DNA of 64,000 nucleotides, from NCBI GenBank assembly GCA_002698985.1, contig PAAY01000097.1, positions 1 through 64,000 of the forward strand, written 5' to 3'. The position numbers and the translations under genes are program-made. A model generated the notes under the pieces. It saw only the letters and a program-made list of their open reading frames with translations. It did no database searches and had not been told where the DNA came from. Positions 1-7,493 of this stretch are shown here, one piece after another. How positions within the stretch are numbered: position 1 is the stretch's first letter; each line of letters opens with the position of its first letter. The stretch comes from Saprospirales bacterium. GTDB lineage: Bacteria > Bacteroidota > Bacteroidia > Chitinophagales > Saprospiraceae.

Positions 1-55
1 GCATGTAGTCATCTTCTTTTTTGTTTGGTCACATTAAGATAATGACTTATCCGAA

Positions 56-859
56 ATGCCACTTTATTTTTTAACCAGCCTTACATTTGGTACACTGCCC
101 ATTATTAAAGTTCTTGTGCCGAGTATTGTTTGTCTATTAATCCCGCTCTTGATTTTATCTGTTAGGGAGAAAGGAACCATTGAGAAGCCCAATGGAGATG
201 AACTGGGCCACGAAGAACACCATGTATCCAGCTTTGAGCAAAAACTGGTTTTCTGGATGGGGGTTTTGGGTCTGCTATTCGTACCCGTCTTTAAGAGCGT
301 CACCCACCTGCCACCGTTTTTGGGCATGATGTTCAGCCTCGGCGTCCTCTGGGTCACAACGGAGCTTCTCCACCGCCAGATGAAACCGGAGCCCAACAAC
401 AAACTGCTTGTGGCCAGCGTCATCCGCCGAATCGATACACCAAGCGTGCTGTTTTTCCTCGGAATCTTGTTGGCCGTTTCCAGTCTGCAGACAGCCGGCC
501 ATTTGGCGCAGTTGGCCACCGCCATGGATGAGCACATCGGCAATATGTACGTCATCAATACATTGATCGGGCTGTTATCAGCCGTTGTGGACAACGTGCC
601 CCTGGTGGCAGGTGCCATGGGCATGTACCCCATGAGTGTTTATCCTGTTGACCACCCCTTTTGGGAGCTGCTGGCCTACTGTGCCGGTACCGGTGGCAGC
701 GTGCTCATCATCGGTTCTGCGGCCGGGGTGGCCATCATGGGCATCCTGAAGATCGATTTCATCTGGTACCTCAAGAAAATCAGCTGGCTTGCATTGATCG
801 GTTACCTCGCAGGGGTGCTTACCTACTACTTCCTGGTTGCCGTGGAGCATGTGGGATAA
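56..859 (+). CDS. nhaD: NhaD-type Na+/H+ antiporter, C-terminal part (truncated)
   Basis: Integral membrane protein of the NhaD branch of the ion transporter superfamily, which exchanges cytoplasmic Na+ for H+. Seen: 267 residues with several hydrophobic segments, the motif DNVPLVAG at 179-186 and the glycine-rich GTGGSVLIIGSAAGVA at 211-226, both typical of the second half of NhaD. Family members are usually well over 400 residues, so roughly the first third is missing. An in-frame TAA at 35-37 lies just upstream, so the reading frame does not continue to the window edge. The first ~170 bases are clearly more AT-rich than the rest. It could be a 5'-truncated gene, a frameshift, or a local assembly problem. 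Family assignment is good; the start is not reliable. Confidence 0.75.
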   Translation: MPLYFLTSLTFGTLPIIKVLVPSIVCLLIPLLILSVREKGTIEKPNGDELGHEEHHVSSFEQKLVFWMGVLGLLFVPVFKSVTHLPPFLGMMFSLGVLWVTTELLHRQMKPEPNNKLLVASVIRRIDTPSVLFFLGILLAVSSLQTAGHLAQLATAMDEHIGNMYVINTLIGLLSAVVDNVPLVAGAMGMYPMSVYPVDHPFWELLAYCAGTGGSVLIIGSAAGVAIMGILKIDFIWYLKKISWLALIGYLAGVLTYYFLVAVEHVG

Positions 860-881
860 GTGTGCATTTGAAGGGCCGGGC

Positions 882-911
882 TTGGAGGGCTGAAGACAAT
901 ATTTATATTTG
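882..911 (+). promoter_or_regulatory. Bacteroidota-type promoter for the amidohydrolase-like gene
   Basis: TTG at 882-884 and TATATTTG at 904-911 match the Bacteroidota -33 (TTTG) and -7 (TAnnTTTG) elements with 19 bases between them. The start codon of the next gene is 31 bases downstream. Confidence 0.6.
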
Positions 912-941
912 CTCGTCAATCACGATAAAAACACCTGACGA

Positions 942-2222
942 ATGAAATTCACCCTCAACCTGCTGTTTGCGCTTTTATTCTTAAATGTTTCCTTCGGTCA
1001 ATATGTACCCGTGCCCGCTCCAGCTCAATCGGAGCCAATTTTAATTACCGGAGCCACCGTGCACCTGGGCACCGGTGAAGTGATGGAAAACGCCGATGTG
1101 GCATTTGCCGAAGGAAAGATCACAGCGGTGATGCCAGCCGGTTCCCGCCAGTTTCCCAACCACCGGGTCATCAATGCCTCCGGAAAGCACGTGTACCCTG
1201 GATTCATAGCTACCAACACCACCCTGGGTTTACAGGAAATCGGAGCTGTGAGAGCTACAAATGACAACAGGGAATTGGGAGAATTCAATTCCAACATCCG
1301 CTCTCTCATCGCCTACAATACCGATTCCGAAATTACCCCCACAGTGCGCTCCATGGGCGTATTGATGGCAGAGGTGGTGCCGCAGGGCGGCCGGATTTCC
1401 GGCAGCTCCAGCGTGGTACAACTGGACGCCTGGAATTGGGAGGATGCCGCTTACAAAACAGACTTCGCCATACACCTCAACTGGCCGGCTTCATCGAGCT
1501 ACAACTGGCGCCAGCGCCGAATGGTGCGCAACGAGCGCTATGCCGAGCAACTCCGTGAAGTGGAGAGCTTTTTTGATCAGGCTCAGGCTTATAGCCAGAC
1601 TCCCAACCACGAAAGGGTGAACCTGAAGTTCGAAGCCATGCGTGGCCTGTTTGACGGGAGTAAAAAACTGTTCGTACACGCCAATTCGGTTCAGGCCATT
1701 CAGGAGGCTGTTTTGTTTGCTGAACGGTACAACCTCGTTCCCACCATCGTTGGTGGAAGGGATGCCTGGATGATCACGGATTTCCTGAACGAACACAAGG
1801 TGCCGGTCATTCTGGATTCCACCCAACGCACACCTGCCCGTGAAGACGAAGCTATTGATCAACCCTTCCGGGAACCAGCGCTTCTCCATGAAGCAGGAGT
1901 GTTGTTTTGCCAGTCACATGAGGGCTTTTGGCAGTACCGCAACCTGGCTTTTCAGGCCGGTCAGGCGGTAGCTTATGGCCTGCCTTATGAAGCAGCGGTA
2001 AAAAGCCTGACCCTTGACGCCGCCAAAATCCTCGGCATCGATGACAGCTGCGGCTCCATTGAAGTGGGAAAAGATGCAACGCTGTTCATCAGCGAAGGCG
2101 ATGCCCTGGACATGCGCACCAACAAGCTCACCCATGCTTTCATTCAGGGAAGGGAAATCAACCTGGATAACAAGCAGGAGATGCTTTACAGGAGATTTCA
2201 GAAGAAGTACCGTCAGCGTTAA
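942..2222 (+). CDS. exported amidohydrolase-like protein lacking the metal-binding motif
   Basis: 426-residue protein with a signal peptide (1-19) and the fold of imidazolonepropionase-like amidohydrolases: an N-terminal beta domain, a TIM-barrel region and a C-terminal GSIEVGKDATLFI segment that closes the composite domain. In active members the first strand carries PGxIDxHxH, which binds metal. Here the aligned stretch at 86-94 is PGFIATNTT, with N92 and T94 where the two histidines should be, and the late catalytic Asp region reads FCQSHEG. It is therefore probably a non-catalytic paralogue. Such proteins often sit beside an active copy in Bacteroidota, but none is adjacent here. It probably acts in the periplasm. 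A strong bidirectional terminator follows. Confidence 0.8.
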   Translation: MKFTLNLLFALLFLNVSFGQYVPVPAPAQSEPILITGATVHLGTGEVMENADVAFAEGKITAVMPAGSRQFPNHRVINASGKHVYPGFIATNTTLGLQEIGAVRATNDNRELGEFNSNIRSLIAYNTDSEITPTVRSMGVLMAEVVPQGGRISGSSSVVQLDAWNWEDAAYKTDFAIHLNWPASSSYNWRQRRMVRNERYAEQLREVESFFDQAQAYSQTPNHERVNLKFEAMRGLFDGSKKLFVHANSVQAIQEAVLFAERYNLVPTIVGGRDAWMITDFLNEHKVPVILDSTQRTPAREDEAIDQPFREPALLHEAGVLFCQSHEGFWQYRNLAFQAGQAVAYGLPYEAAVKSLTLDAAKILGIDDSCGSIEVGKDATLFISEGDALDMRTNKLTHAFIQGREINLDNKQEMLYRRFQKKYRQR

Positions 2223-2245
2223 GCCAAATCTTGAATCGATCAAAC

Positions 2246-2283
2246 AAAAAGCCTCGCAACTATGAAACGTTGCGAGGCTTTTT
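2246..2283. terminator. bidirectional intrinsic terminator
   Basis: Ten-base-pair perfect stem (2251-2260 with 2269-2278), an eight-base loop, an A-run before and a T-run after. It sits between two convergent genes and can serve both. Confidence 0.9.
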
Positions 2284-2307
2284 AGTAGGACTTTCGATTA
2301 ACTGAAG

Positions 2308-3330
2308 TCAGTCTTGTTTTCGTTCAATTTTGACGGCCTCCACCAACAGCGGAGAGACATTGAATTTCTTGGCGATTTCATCTATGCTTTTAATGCCGCT
2401 TTTTAATTCTGCTGCGATCGCATGCCAGTTTTTAACTTGTTCCAGGAAGGTAGCTACTTTATCCGGTTCCAGGTTTAGTACTTCGGCTATCATGTCAAGG
2501 CTAAATCCTTTTTCATGCATTCTGTAAACAGTGATCAATTGCTGAATGCTTGTGCCTTTTTCCAAGCCTTGCTCCAGGCCTTGCTCCAGGCCTTTTTCCA
2601 AGCCTTGCTCCAGGCCAATCTTATAGACCTTATCATCTTTGAGCTTCCTGATTAGATTTTTTGAAAGTGCCATTTCTTCAACTTGTTTTTCAACTTCGTC
2701 CTGCAAGTTACGCATCAATGACAGGATTTTCAACTGGTTGATGAATTTCCATATCTCATCTTTGTCTCCGGTTAGTTCCAGTAATCTTCGAAGAATAAAA
2801 GCGATGATGTCCCTTGCCTTCATGGGCTCCGGATTGGCCAGCAATGCCAGGAGTACCTCTTCAGGGATACTGCTGTGCAAAAAAGTACGATAATCCATGG
2901 CTCCAAGAAAATGAACTGCATAGCTGAATTCGAGCCCTTCGAATTTGACAGTGCCAGTGGTGTGGCGTGGTGGCCTTTGAGGCAAATGGATTACATGCAA
3001 CTGCACAGGTAACTGGAAATGATGGAATTCAACTGCGATATATTGGAGCATCCTGGAGTCAGTATTGCGACGATCCTGGCCCTGAAATTCCAGGTGTAAT
3101 ACACAGCCCTCTGGAAATCTATCCGTGTAGGCAAGCTTTATGAAATCAGGTTCTAGTTCACGAGTAGTTTGAATCTTATGCTGAGGGAGATTTTCCATCC
3201 TGTGCAGGTGGATACCCAACACCTTTCTTGCCAGTGCAGGCAGTAGGGCTTCAAGATTTTCTTTAATGATCTTATCAAATTTATTGCCTTCCTTATTGGC
3301 AATTCTCCGGGAGGATCTTCGCTTGCTCAT
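2308..3330 (-). CDS. Rpn-family PD-(D/E)XK nuclease (recombination-promoting nuclease / putative transposase family)
   Basis: 340 residues from the ATG at 3330 (MSKRRSS). The open frame extends 24 codons further, but that extension is less plausible. The N-terminal half carries the PD-(D/E)XK pattern seen in Rpn proteins: PDF at 61-63, LHLEFQGQ at 78-85, followed by RMLQYIAVEF. The C-terminal half contains five tandem GLE[QK] tetrapeptides (239-258) encoded by a 12-base repeat, then two short helix-turn-helix-like segments ending in KKFNVSPLLVEAVK. Rpn proteins are DNA endonucleases that increase RecA-independent recombination and have been linked to phage defence. The gene stands alone, with repeat-rich DNA upstream. 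It is not part of an IS, since no terminal repeats are visible. Confidence 0.75.
   Translation of the reverse strand: MSKRRSSRRIANKEGNKFDKIIKENLEALLPALARKVLGIHLHRMENLPQHKIQTTRELEPDFIKLAYTDRFPEGCVLHLEFQGQDRRNTDSRMLQYIAVEFHHFQLPVQLHVIHLPQRPPRHTTGTVKFEGLEFSYAVHFLGAMDYRTFLHSSIPEEVLLALLANPEPMKARDIIAFILRRLLELTGDKDEIWKFINQLKILSLMRNLQDEVEKQVEEMALSKNLIRKLKDDKVYKIGLEQGLEKGLEQGLEQGLEKGTSIQQLITVYRMHEKGFSLDMIAEVLNLEPDKVATFLEQVKNWHAIAAELKSGIKSIDEIAKKFNVSPLLVEAVKIERKQD
2557..2616 (-). repeat. in-frame 12-bp tandem repeat coding GLE[QK]
   Basis: Five copies of a 12-base unit encode GLEQ or GLEK. Copy number in such repeats can change by slippage without breaking the frame, as reported for Rpn genes. Confidence 0.8.
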
Positions 3331-3897
3331 AGTTGTTTTCTTTGGCCTAAAACAGTGCAGGTTGCGCAATATACAAACTGTGAATGACCATTCCCAATAC
3401 AAGGCAGGTATGAAAAATGCCCTTATACCAGTGAAAACTAAAAGTCAGGGATGGGAAGGCAACAGGGCCATTAGGGTTGGAGAGCTTGTTTGGTAAGAGT
3501 TTTCCCGAGATGATCAGGTATGGATTAAAACATGAGTCATCCCGAATTTTCGTTTACTCGTCCCGTAGGTACGAAATCTTTGTGGAAAAGCGCCAAGTTT
3601 CGGTCTTTGCGTGCCATAGGTACGCTACCAGGATTCACATTGCATACCTACGGCACGCAACCACAAAATATTCGATAAAAATCTACAAACAATTGCCTCT
3701 AACAGGGCAATGTACAGGGCAGGTTATACTCAAAACGAAGTGGTTGGGGTTGCGATCCTGAATCCCGAACTTCTTCGGGATCGGGACCAAACTCCCAACC
3801 TCAGCTGAAGTTCAAGACGGGAATTTCTCCAAACTACTTCGACTTGGGTATAAATTCGGGAGGATTCATGTTTGATAACCGCAACTTGATTTCCTGA
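3331..3897. other. gene-free interval with an inverted repeat
   Basis: 567 bases between the Rpn gene and yebC. Short open frames on the plus strand show no protein-like character. The only clear structure is a 19-base imperfect inverted repeat at 3607-3625 and 3642-3660, with a related word (cccgtaggtacga) near 3562. Confidence 0.6.
3607..3660. repeat. imperfect inverted repeat (extragenic palindrome)
   Basis: Arm 3607-3625 (ttgcgtgccataggtacgc) pairs with arm 3642-3660, with two mismatches and a 16-base loop. No T-run follows, so it is more like a REP-type palindrome than a terminator. Confidence 0.6.
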
Positions 3898-4617
3898 CTA
3901 CTCCGACATATCCATGTTGTGGAAGACCTGCTGTACGTCTTCGTCGTCTTCCATTTTTTCGATCAGTTTGATCACCTCTTCCACCTCTTCTTCTGAAAGT
4001 TGCTTGTAATGGCTGGGTATGCGGTCCAGCTTGGCTTCTGCAACTTCAATTCCCTGCTCCTCAAGGGCTTTGGACAGGTTACCATAGTCCTGGAAATCAC
4101 AATACAGCAGCAGGTTTTCTTCGTCTTCCTTAATGTCCTCGAGGCCGTGGTCAATCATTTCCAGCTCGAATGATTCGAGATCGGGAATGTTGGCTTTGCT
4201 GACAGTGAAGACCCCTTTGCGGGAGAACATGTAATCCACCGAACCAGAAACACCCAGCGAACCACCGTATTTGGAAAAGATGTGGCGCACGTTGGCAACC
4301 GTACGGGTGGGGTTGTCAGTGGCAGTTTCGACAATAACGGCGATGCCGTGGGGAGCATAGCCTTCGTAAACGATCTCTTCGTAGTTGGCGGCGTCTTTTT
4401 CGGAAGCCCTCTTGATGGCGGACTCGATGTTGGCCTTGGGCATATTGGCCGCCTTGGCGTTTTGAATGGCCAGCCTCAGGCGTGGGTTGTAGTGCGGATC
4501 GGGGCCACCTTCTTTTACAGCGATGGCGATCTCACGGCCCATTCTGGTGAATACCCGGGCCATGTTGGCCCAGCGTTTCATTTTCCGTTCTTTGCGATAT
4601 TCAAATGCTCTTCCCAT
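3898..4617 (-). CDS. yebC: YebC/PmpR/TACO1-family regulator
   Basis: 239 residues starting at MGRAFEYRKERKMKRWANMA, the typical YebC N-terminus. The frame is open for 28 more codons upstream, but the promoter lies inside that stretch, so the start at 4617 is preferred. The protein contains the family core GGPDPHYNPRLR, ANMPKANIE and YEGYAPHGIAVIVE. YebC proteins act as DNA-binding regulators or as ribosome-associated translation factors that relieve stalling on proline stretches. It lies downstream of the aminotransferase-like gene on the same strand but has its own promoter. Confidence 0.93.
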   Translation of the reverse strand: MGRAFEYRKERKMKRWANMARVFTRMGREIAIAVKEGGPDPHYNPRLRLAIQNAKAANMPKANIESAIKRASEKDAANYEEIVYEGYAPHGIAVIVETATDNPTRTVANVRHIFSKYGGSLGVSGSVDYMFSRKGVFTVSKANIPDLESFELEMIDHGLEDIKEDEENLLLYCDFQDYGNLSKALEEQGIEVAEAKLDRIPSHYKQLSEEEVEEVIKLIEKMEDDEDVQQVFHNMDMSE

Positions 4618-4682
4618 CTGGGGTGAAGTTTTTTTTGATCTGTTTGAAACCGGGTAGCGGATGCCACCCGTTTTTCGGGCCG

Positions 4683-4713
4683 CAAATTTAGGTTTTGCCA
4701 CCTGGAAAACAAC
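4683..4713 (-). promoter_or_regulatory. promoter of yebC
   Basis: On the minus strand, TTG (complement of 4710-4712), 19 bases, then TAAATTTG (complement of 4683-4690), a full match to the Bacteroidota -7 element. Its position argues against the longer YebC reading frame. Confidence 0.65.
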
Positions 4714-4736
4714 GCCGGCATTTGAAATGAAGCCGG

Positions 4737-5942
4737 TCAGTCGTAGTTTTTTTTCATCACCTCGATGGTGCGCTCTACATCCTCCAGGTTCGAGTAGGCA
4801 GCCAGCCCCATTCTGACGAAACCTCCAAACATGATCTGGCCAAGAACTTCCGTTGCCCTGATGGCATAAAAATGCCCGTCCCAGGCGAAGATGCCTTCAT
4901 TGGCCAGGGTCCGGCAGACGCGGCTTGCCGTGCTGCTTTCCACTGAAAAGCTGACAGTGGGACAACGGGGCCATGTGTCGTAAGACGGTCCGTAAATTTT
5001 TACCTGCCGGACGTTCAACAGTCCGCTGACCAGCCGGTGGAACAACTCTTTCTCGTGGTGGTGTATGAAGGCCATGCCGGTCAGCAGGTGGGCCGAAAGG
5101 TTGGGGCCATTGCCGAGGGAGGCGATGAAGTCAATGGCTGCACCCACGCCGGTAATGGCAGCGTGGTTGAGGGTGCCCGTCTCGATGGAGTAGGGGGCGT
5201 GTTGCTCCTGCGTGCGCAAACGGTCTGTGGGCAAGCTGTCCAACAGCCCCGGCCGGGCGTACAGAATACCTACATGAGGCCCGTAAAACTTGTAGGCGGA
5301 ACAAAGGAGAAAATCGCAGTCAACAGCCCCCACATCCATGGTCATGTGCGGAGCCGCATGGACGGCATCCAGCAGGAGCCAGGATCCATTCTGATAGGTC
5401 ATATCCCGCACCTTTTCCACTTCGTTGACGGTGCCGAACAGGTTGGAGGCGTAGCCCATGGCCACCAGCCTGGTGCGTTCGTTCAGTTTGTTGGCCATGT
5501 CATCGTAATCGAGGGTGCCATTGGGCTGCATGCGCACCTCCCTGACTACCACGCCATTTTCCCGAAGGGCAAGCCAGGGCCCCCTGTTGGCCTCGTGGTC
5601 CAACTGTGTGATCAGGATTTCATCTCCGGGCTGCAGCACCCGGCCGATGGCCCTGCTCAGGGAGTAATTGAGGGTGGTCATGTTTTGACCGAAGGAAATG
5701 CAATCCGCACTTTCAGCGCCCAGAAAAACGGCCAGTTTATTCCTGACCTCCTGTATCATCTGGTCAGTCTCATGGGAGCTGGCAAACTGGCCATGGGTGT
5801 TGGCATTGCTGGTTTTGTAATAGTCGCTGATGGCGTCGATTACCCTTTGGGGCACTTGTGTACCTGCCGGGCCATCGAGATAGACGACAGACTTGCCGTT
5901 GATTTTTCTCTTGAGGGAAGGGAATTGGTCCCGGATGTTCAT
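4737..5942 (-). CDS. cysteine desulfurase-like class V aminotransferase-fold enzyme
   Basis: 401-residue PLP enzyme of fold type I. Lys218 in CSAYKFYGPH is the expected Schiff-base lysine and Asp192 in LLDAVHAAPH the cofactor-nitrogen partner. The start MNIRDQFPSL and the order of motifs fit the 'cysteine desulfurase-like' subfamily of SufS/NifS relatives. The catalytic cysteine loop of true desulfurases near the C-terminus is not evident: the region reads FGGFVRMGLAAYSN. Desulfurase activity is therefore doubtful and the substrate is unknown. It starts 11 bases after the upstream lipoprotein gene, so the two are probably co-transcribed. Confidence 0.8.
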   Translation of the reverse strand: MNIRDQFPSLKRKINGKSVVYLDGPAGTQVPQRVIDAISDYYKTSNANTHGQFASSHETDQMIQEVRNKLAVFLGAESADCISFGQNMTTLNYSLSRAIGRVLQPGDEILITQLDHEANRGPWLALRENGVVVREVRMQPNGTLDYDDMANKLNERTRLVAMGYASNLFGTVNEVEKVRDMTYQNGSWLLLDAVHAAPHMTMDVGAVDCDFLLCSAYKFYGPHVGILYARPGLLDSLPTDRLRTQEQHAPYSIETGTLNHAAITGVGAAIDFIASLGNGPNLSAHLLTGMAFIHHHEKELFHRLVSGLLNVRQVKIYGPSYDTWPRCPTVSFSVESSTASRVCRTLANEGIFAWDGHFYAIRATEVLGQIMFGGFVRMGLAAYSNLEDVERTIEVMKKNYD

Positions 5943-5953
5943 GATCTGGTGTG

Positions 5954-6616
5954 TTAATTGGAAATGACTGATTTTAGGGGGAAAGCCTGAATGAGTGCGG
6001 CGGAGTCAGCAATGGGAGCTTCTCTGAAATCGCCATCCTGCCAATGGAAGACCGAAACATAATGGGCGAAATTCTCCACGGCATCACCGCTGGAAGTGTC
6101 AATCCAGCGCTCCACCTCCCTTCTTACCAGGTCTTTGTCGCCATCGCCATCCAGGTCGAGCAGGTAGCTGCCGGTGGTGATTTGGCCACCCTCACCGCCG
6201 TAAAACTCTGCAACAGTGCTGCGGGCAGTGATGGTATCGGCGGCGGCATCGTAAATGAACAGGGACTGGTGCTGGTACCAGTTCTGCCGCAGATCGGCCA
6301 GCAGGGCTTCTTTTCCTTCGGCCAAAGGAAAGCGCCCGCGGGCATACACATACAGCGGCGCCGTGTTGTCGAAATACTGGATCTCATTCATCAGCCTCGT
6401 GGGCATTTTGCGGAAAAAGGCAGATGTGGGTATCCGGGTGGTGCCACTGGTGTCTCCATCGGGAAAAACCTCGAAAAGCATGGTATCCGTTACGGCCATC
6501 GCCGGGAAATAATCCACCACGGCCTTTTCAGCGGCACCGGAGGTTGTACTGTTTTCTTCACAACTGAAAATGAAAAATGCAGCAAACATTGCGACGAAAA
6601 AAAGTAGCGATCTCAT
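5954..6616 (-). CDS. SPII lipoprotein of unknown function
   Basis: 220 residues with an N-terminal hydrophobic segment and a lipobox ending at Cys19 (FFIFSC), so it is predicted to be lipid-anchored in the envelope. Residues near 155-165 read LLDLDGDGDKDLV, a calcium-binding-like or FG-GAP-like aspartate loop. No domain was recognised with confidence. It is the first gene of a likely two-gene unit with the class V aminotransferase-like gene. Confidence 0.7.
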   Translation of the reverse strand: MRSLLFFVAMFAAFFIFSCEENSTTSGAAEKAVVDYFPAMAVTDTMLFEVFPDGDTSGTTRIPTSAFFRKMPTRLMNEIQYFDNTAPLYVYARGRFPLAEGKEALLADLRQNWYQHQSLFIYDAAADTITARSTVAEFYGGEGGQITTGSYLLDLDGDGDKDLVRREVERWIDTSSGDAVENFAHYVSVFHWQDGDFREAPIADSAALIQAFPLKSVISN

Positions 6617-6752
6617 GGTTGGTACTGATTGGTGAGCGGATTTTTATTATTCTTTTCATTGGAGGCGTGGAAACCCCAAGATATGCCCCCAAATTGCGGA
6701 GTGATTTTCGCCGCAAGGTATCGTTTCTTCAAAAAAAGCCCAAACCTGCCAG

Positions 6753-6787
6753 CCTCATCCCTCATCCCTCATCCCTCATTCCTCATC
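6753..6787. repeat. 7-bp tandem repeat (cctcatc x5)
   Basis: Five head-to-tail copies of cctcatc, one with a terminal t. It lies between a minus-strand lipoprotein gene and a plus-strand sigma gene, so it may affect spacing in a divergent control region. Confidence 0.85.
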
Positions 6788-6886
6788 CCTAAAAAAGCCC
6801 TCTCCCCCCAACCTTCCACATTTAGTTGCCGTCTTGGAGGTTGAGTCCTTAAATTTGGAGCCTTGCACCAATAGAAAAGCACCATT

Positions 6887-7456
6887 TTGTTCAGACGAAA
6901 GTACAGCGATGAAGACCTGGTAAAAGGCTGTATGGCCAACGACCGGAAGTGGCAGGAGCTGCTTTACCGCAAGTACTTCTCGTCCATGATGGCCATGTGC
7001 ATGCGCTATGCCGCTGACCGGGAAGAAGCCATGACCATCGTGAATGATGGCTTCATGCGGGTTTTCAAGAAAATCCATCTGTATTCCGGAAAGGGCTCGC
7101 TGGAAGGCTGGATCAGGCGCCTTGTGTGGCACAGCCTGGCAGATCATTACCGCAAACAGGCCCGCTACCTGCGCTTCCTCGTTGCCGAAGAGCGGGATGC
7201 TCCCATTTACGACAGCCCTGCCGACAACCTGTATGCGGAAGACATCCTGAACCTGGTGGAAAAACTGCCACCGGCTTCACGGGAGGTGTTCCGCCTGTTC
7301 GCCATCGAAGGTTACTCTCATGCCGAAATCGGCGAGAAACTGGGCATCAGCGACGGCACTTCCAAATGGCACCTGAATGCCGCCCGTACAAAACTGAAAG
7401 ATTGGATGGCCAAACAAAACGGCAGTGCCATCACCGGTGAAATTGAAGCCGGATAA
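6887..7456 (+). CDS. ECF RNA polymerase sigma factor
   Basis: 189-residue extracytoplasmic-function sigma factor. Region 2 is seen around ADREEAMTIVNDGFMRVFKKI, with the aromatic helix ending WIRRLVWHSLADHYRKQ. Region 4 carries the helix-turn-helix HAEIGEKLGISDGTSKWHLNAARTKL. The frame begins with TTG; there is an in-frame stop shortly upstream and the next Met is residue 16, which would remove part of region 2, so the TTG start is preferred. The following gene begins 37 bases later and encodes the likely membrane-bound anti-sigma partner. Confidence 0.88.
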   Translation: MFRRKYSDEDLVKGCMANDRKWQELLYRKYFSSMMAMCMRYAADREEAMTIVNDGFMRVFKKIHLYSGKGSLEGWIRRLVWHSLADHYRKQARYLRFLVAEERDAPIYDSPADNLYAEDILNLVEKLPPASREVFRLFAIEGYSHAEIGEKLGISDGTSKWHLNAARTKLKDWMAKQNGSAITGEIEAG

Positions 7457-7493
7457 TGTTGGAAATGATTTGATAATCAATACCTCAGGACAG

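Noticed and set aside
3477-3761. 94-residue open frame between the Rpn gene and yebC
   Set aside because: It runs through the palindrome, has no start context or domain, and its composition is unlike the genes around it.
4618-4701. 28-codon N-terminal extension of YebC
   Set aside because: A full promoter lies inside it and the family begins at MGRAFEYRK.
4737-5942. True SufS/NifS cysteine desulfurase
   Set aside because: The catalytic cysteine loop is not visible and no suf/isc genes are nearby.
5037-5957. 306-residue open frame opposite the class V aminotransferase-like gene
   Set aside because: It is the antisense of a well-supported enzyme and is Gly/His/Val-biased as such shadows are.
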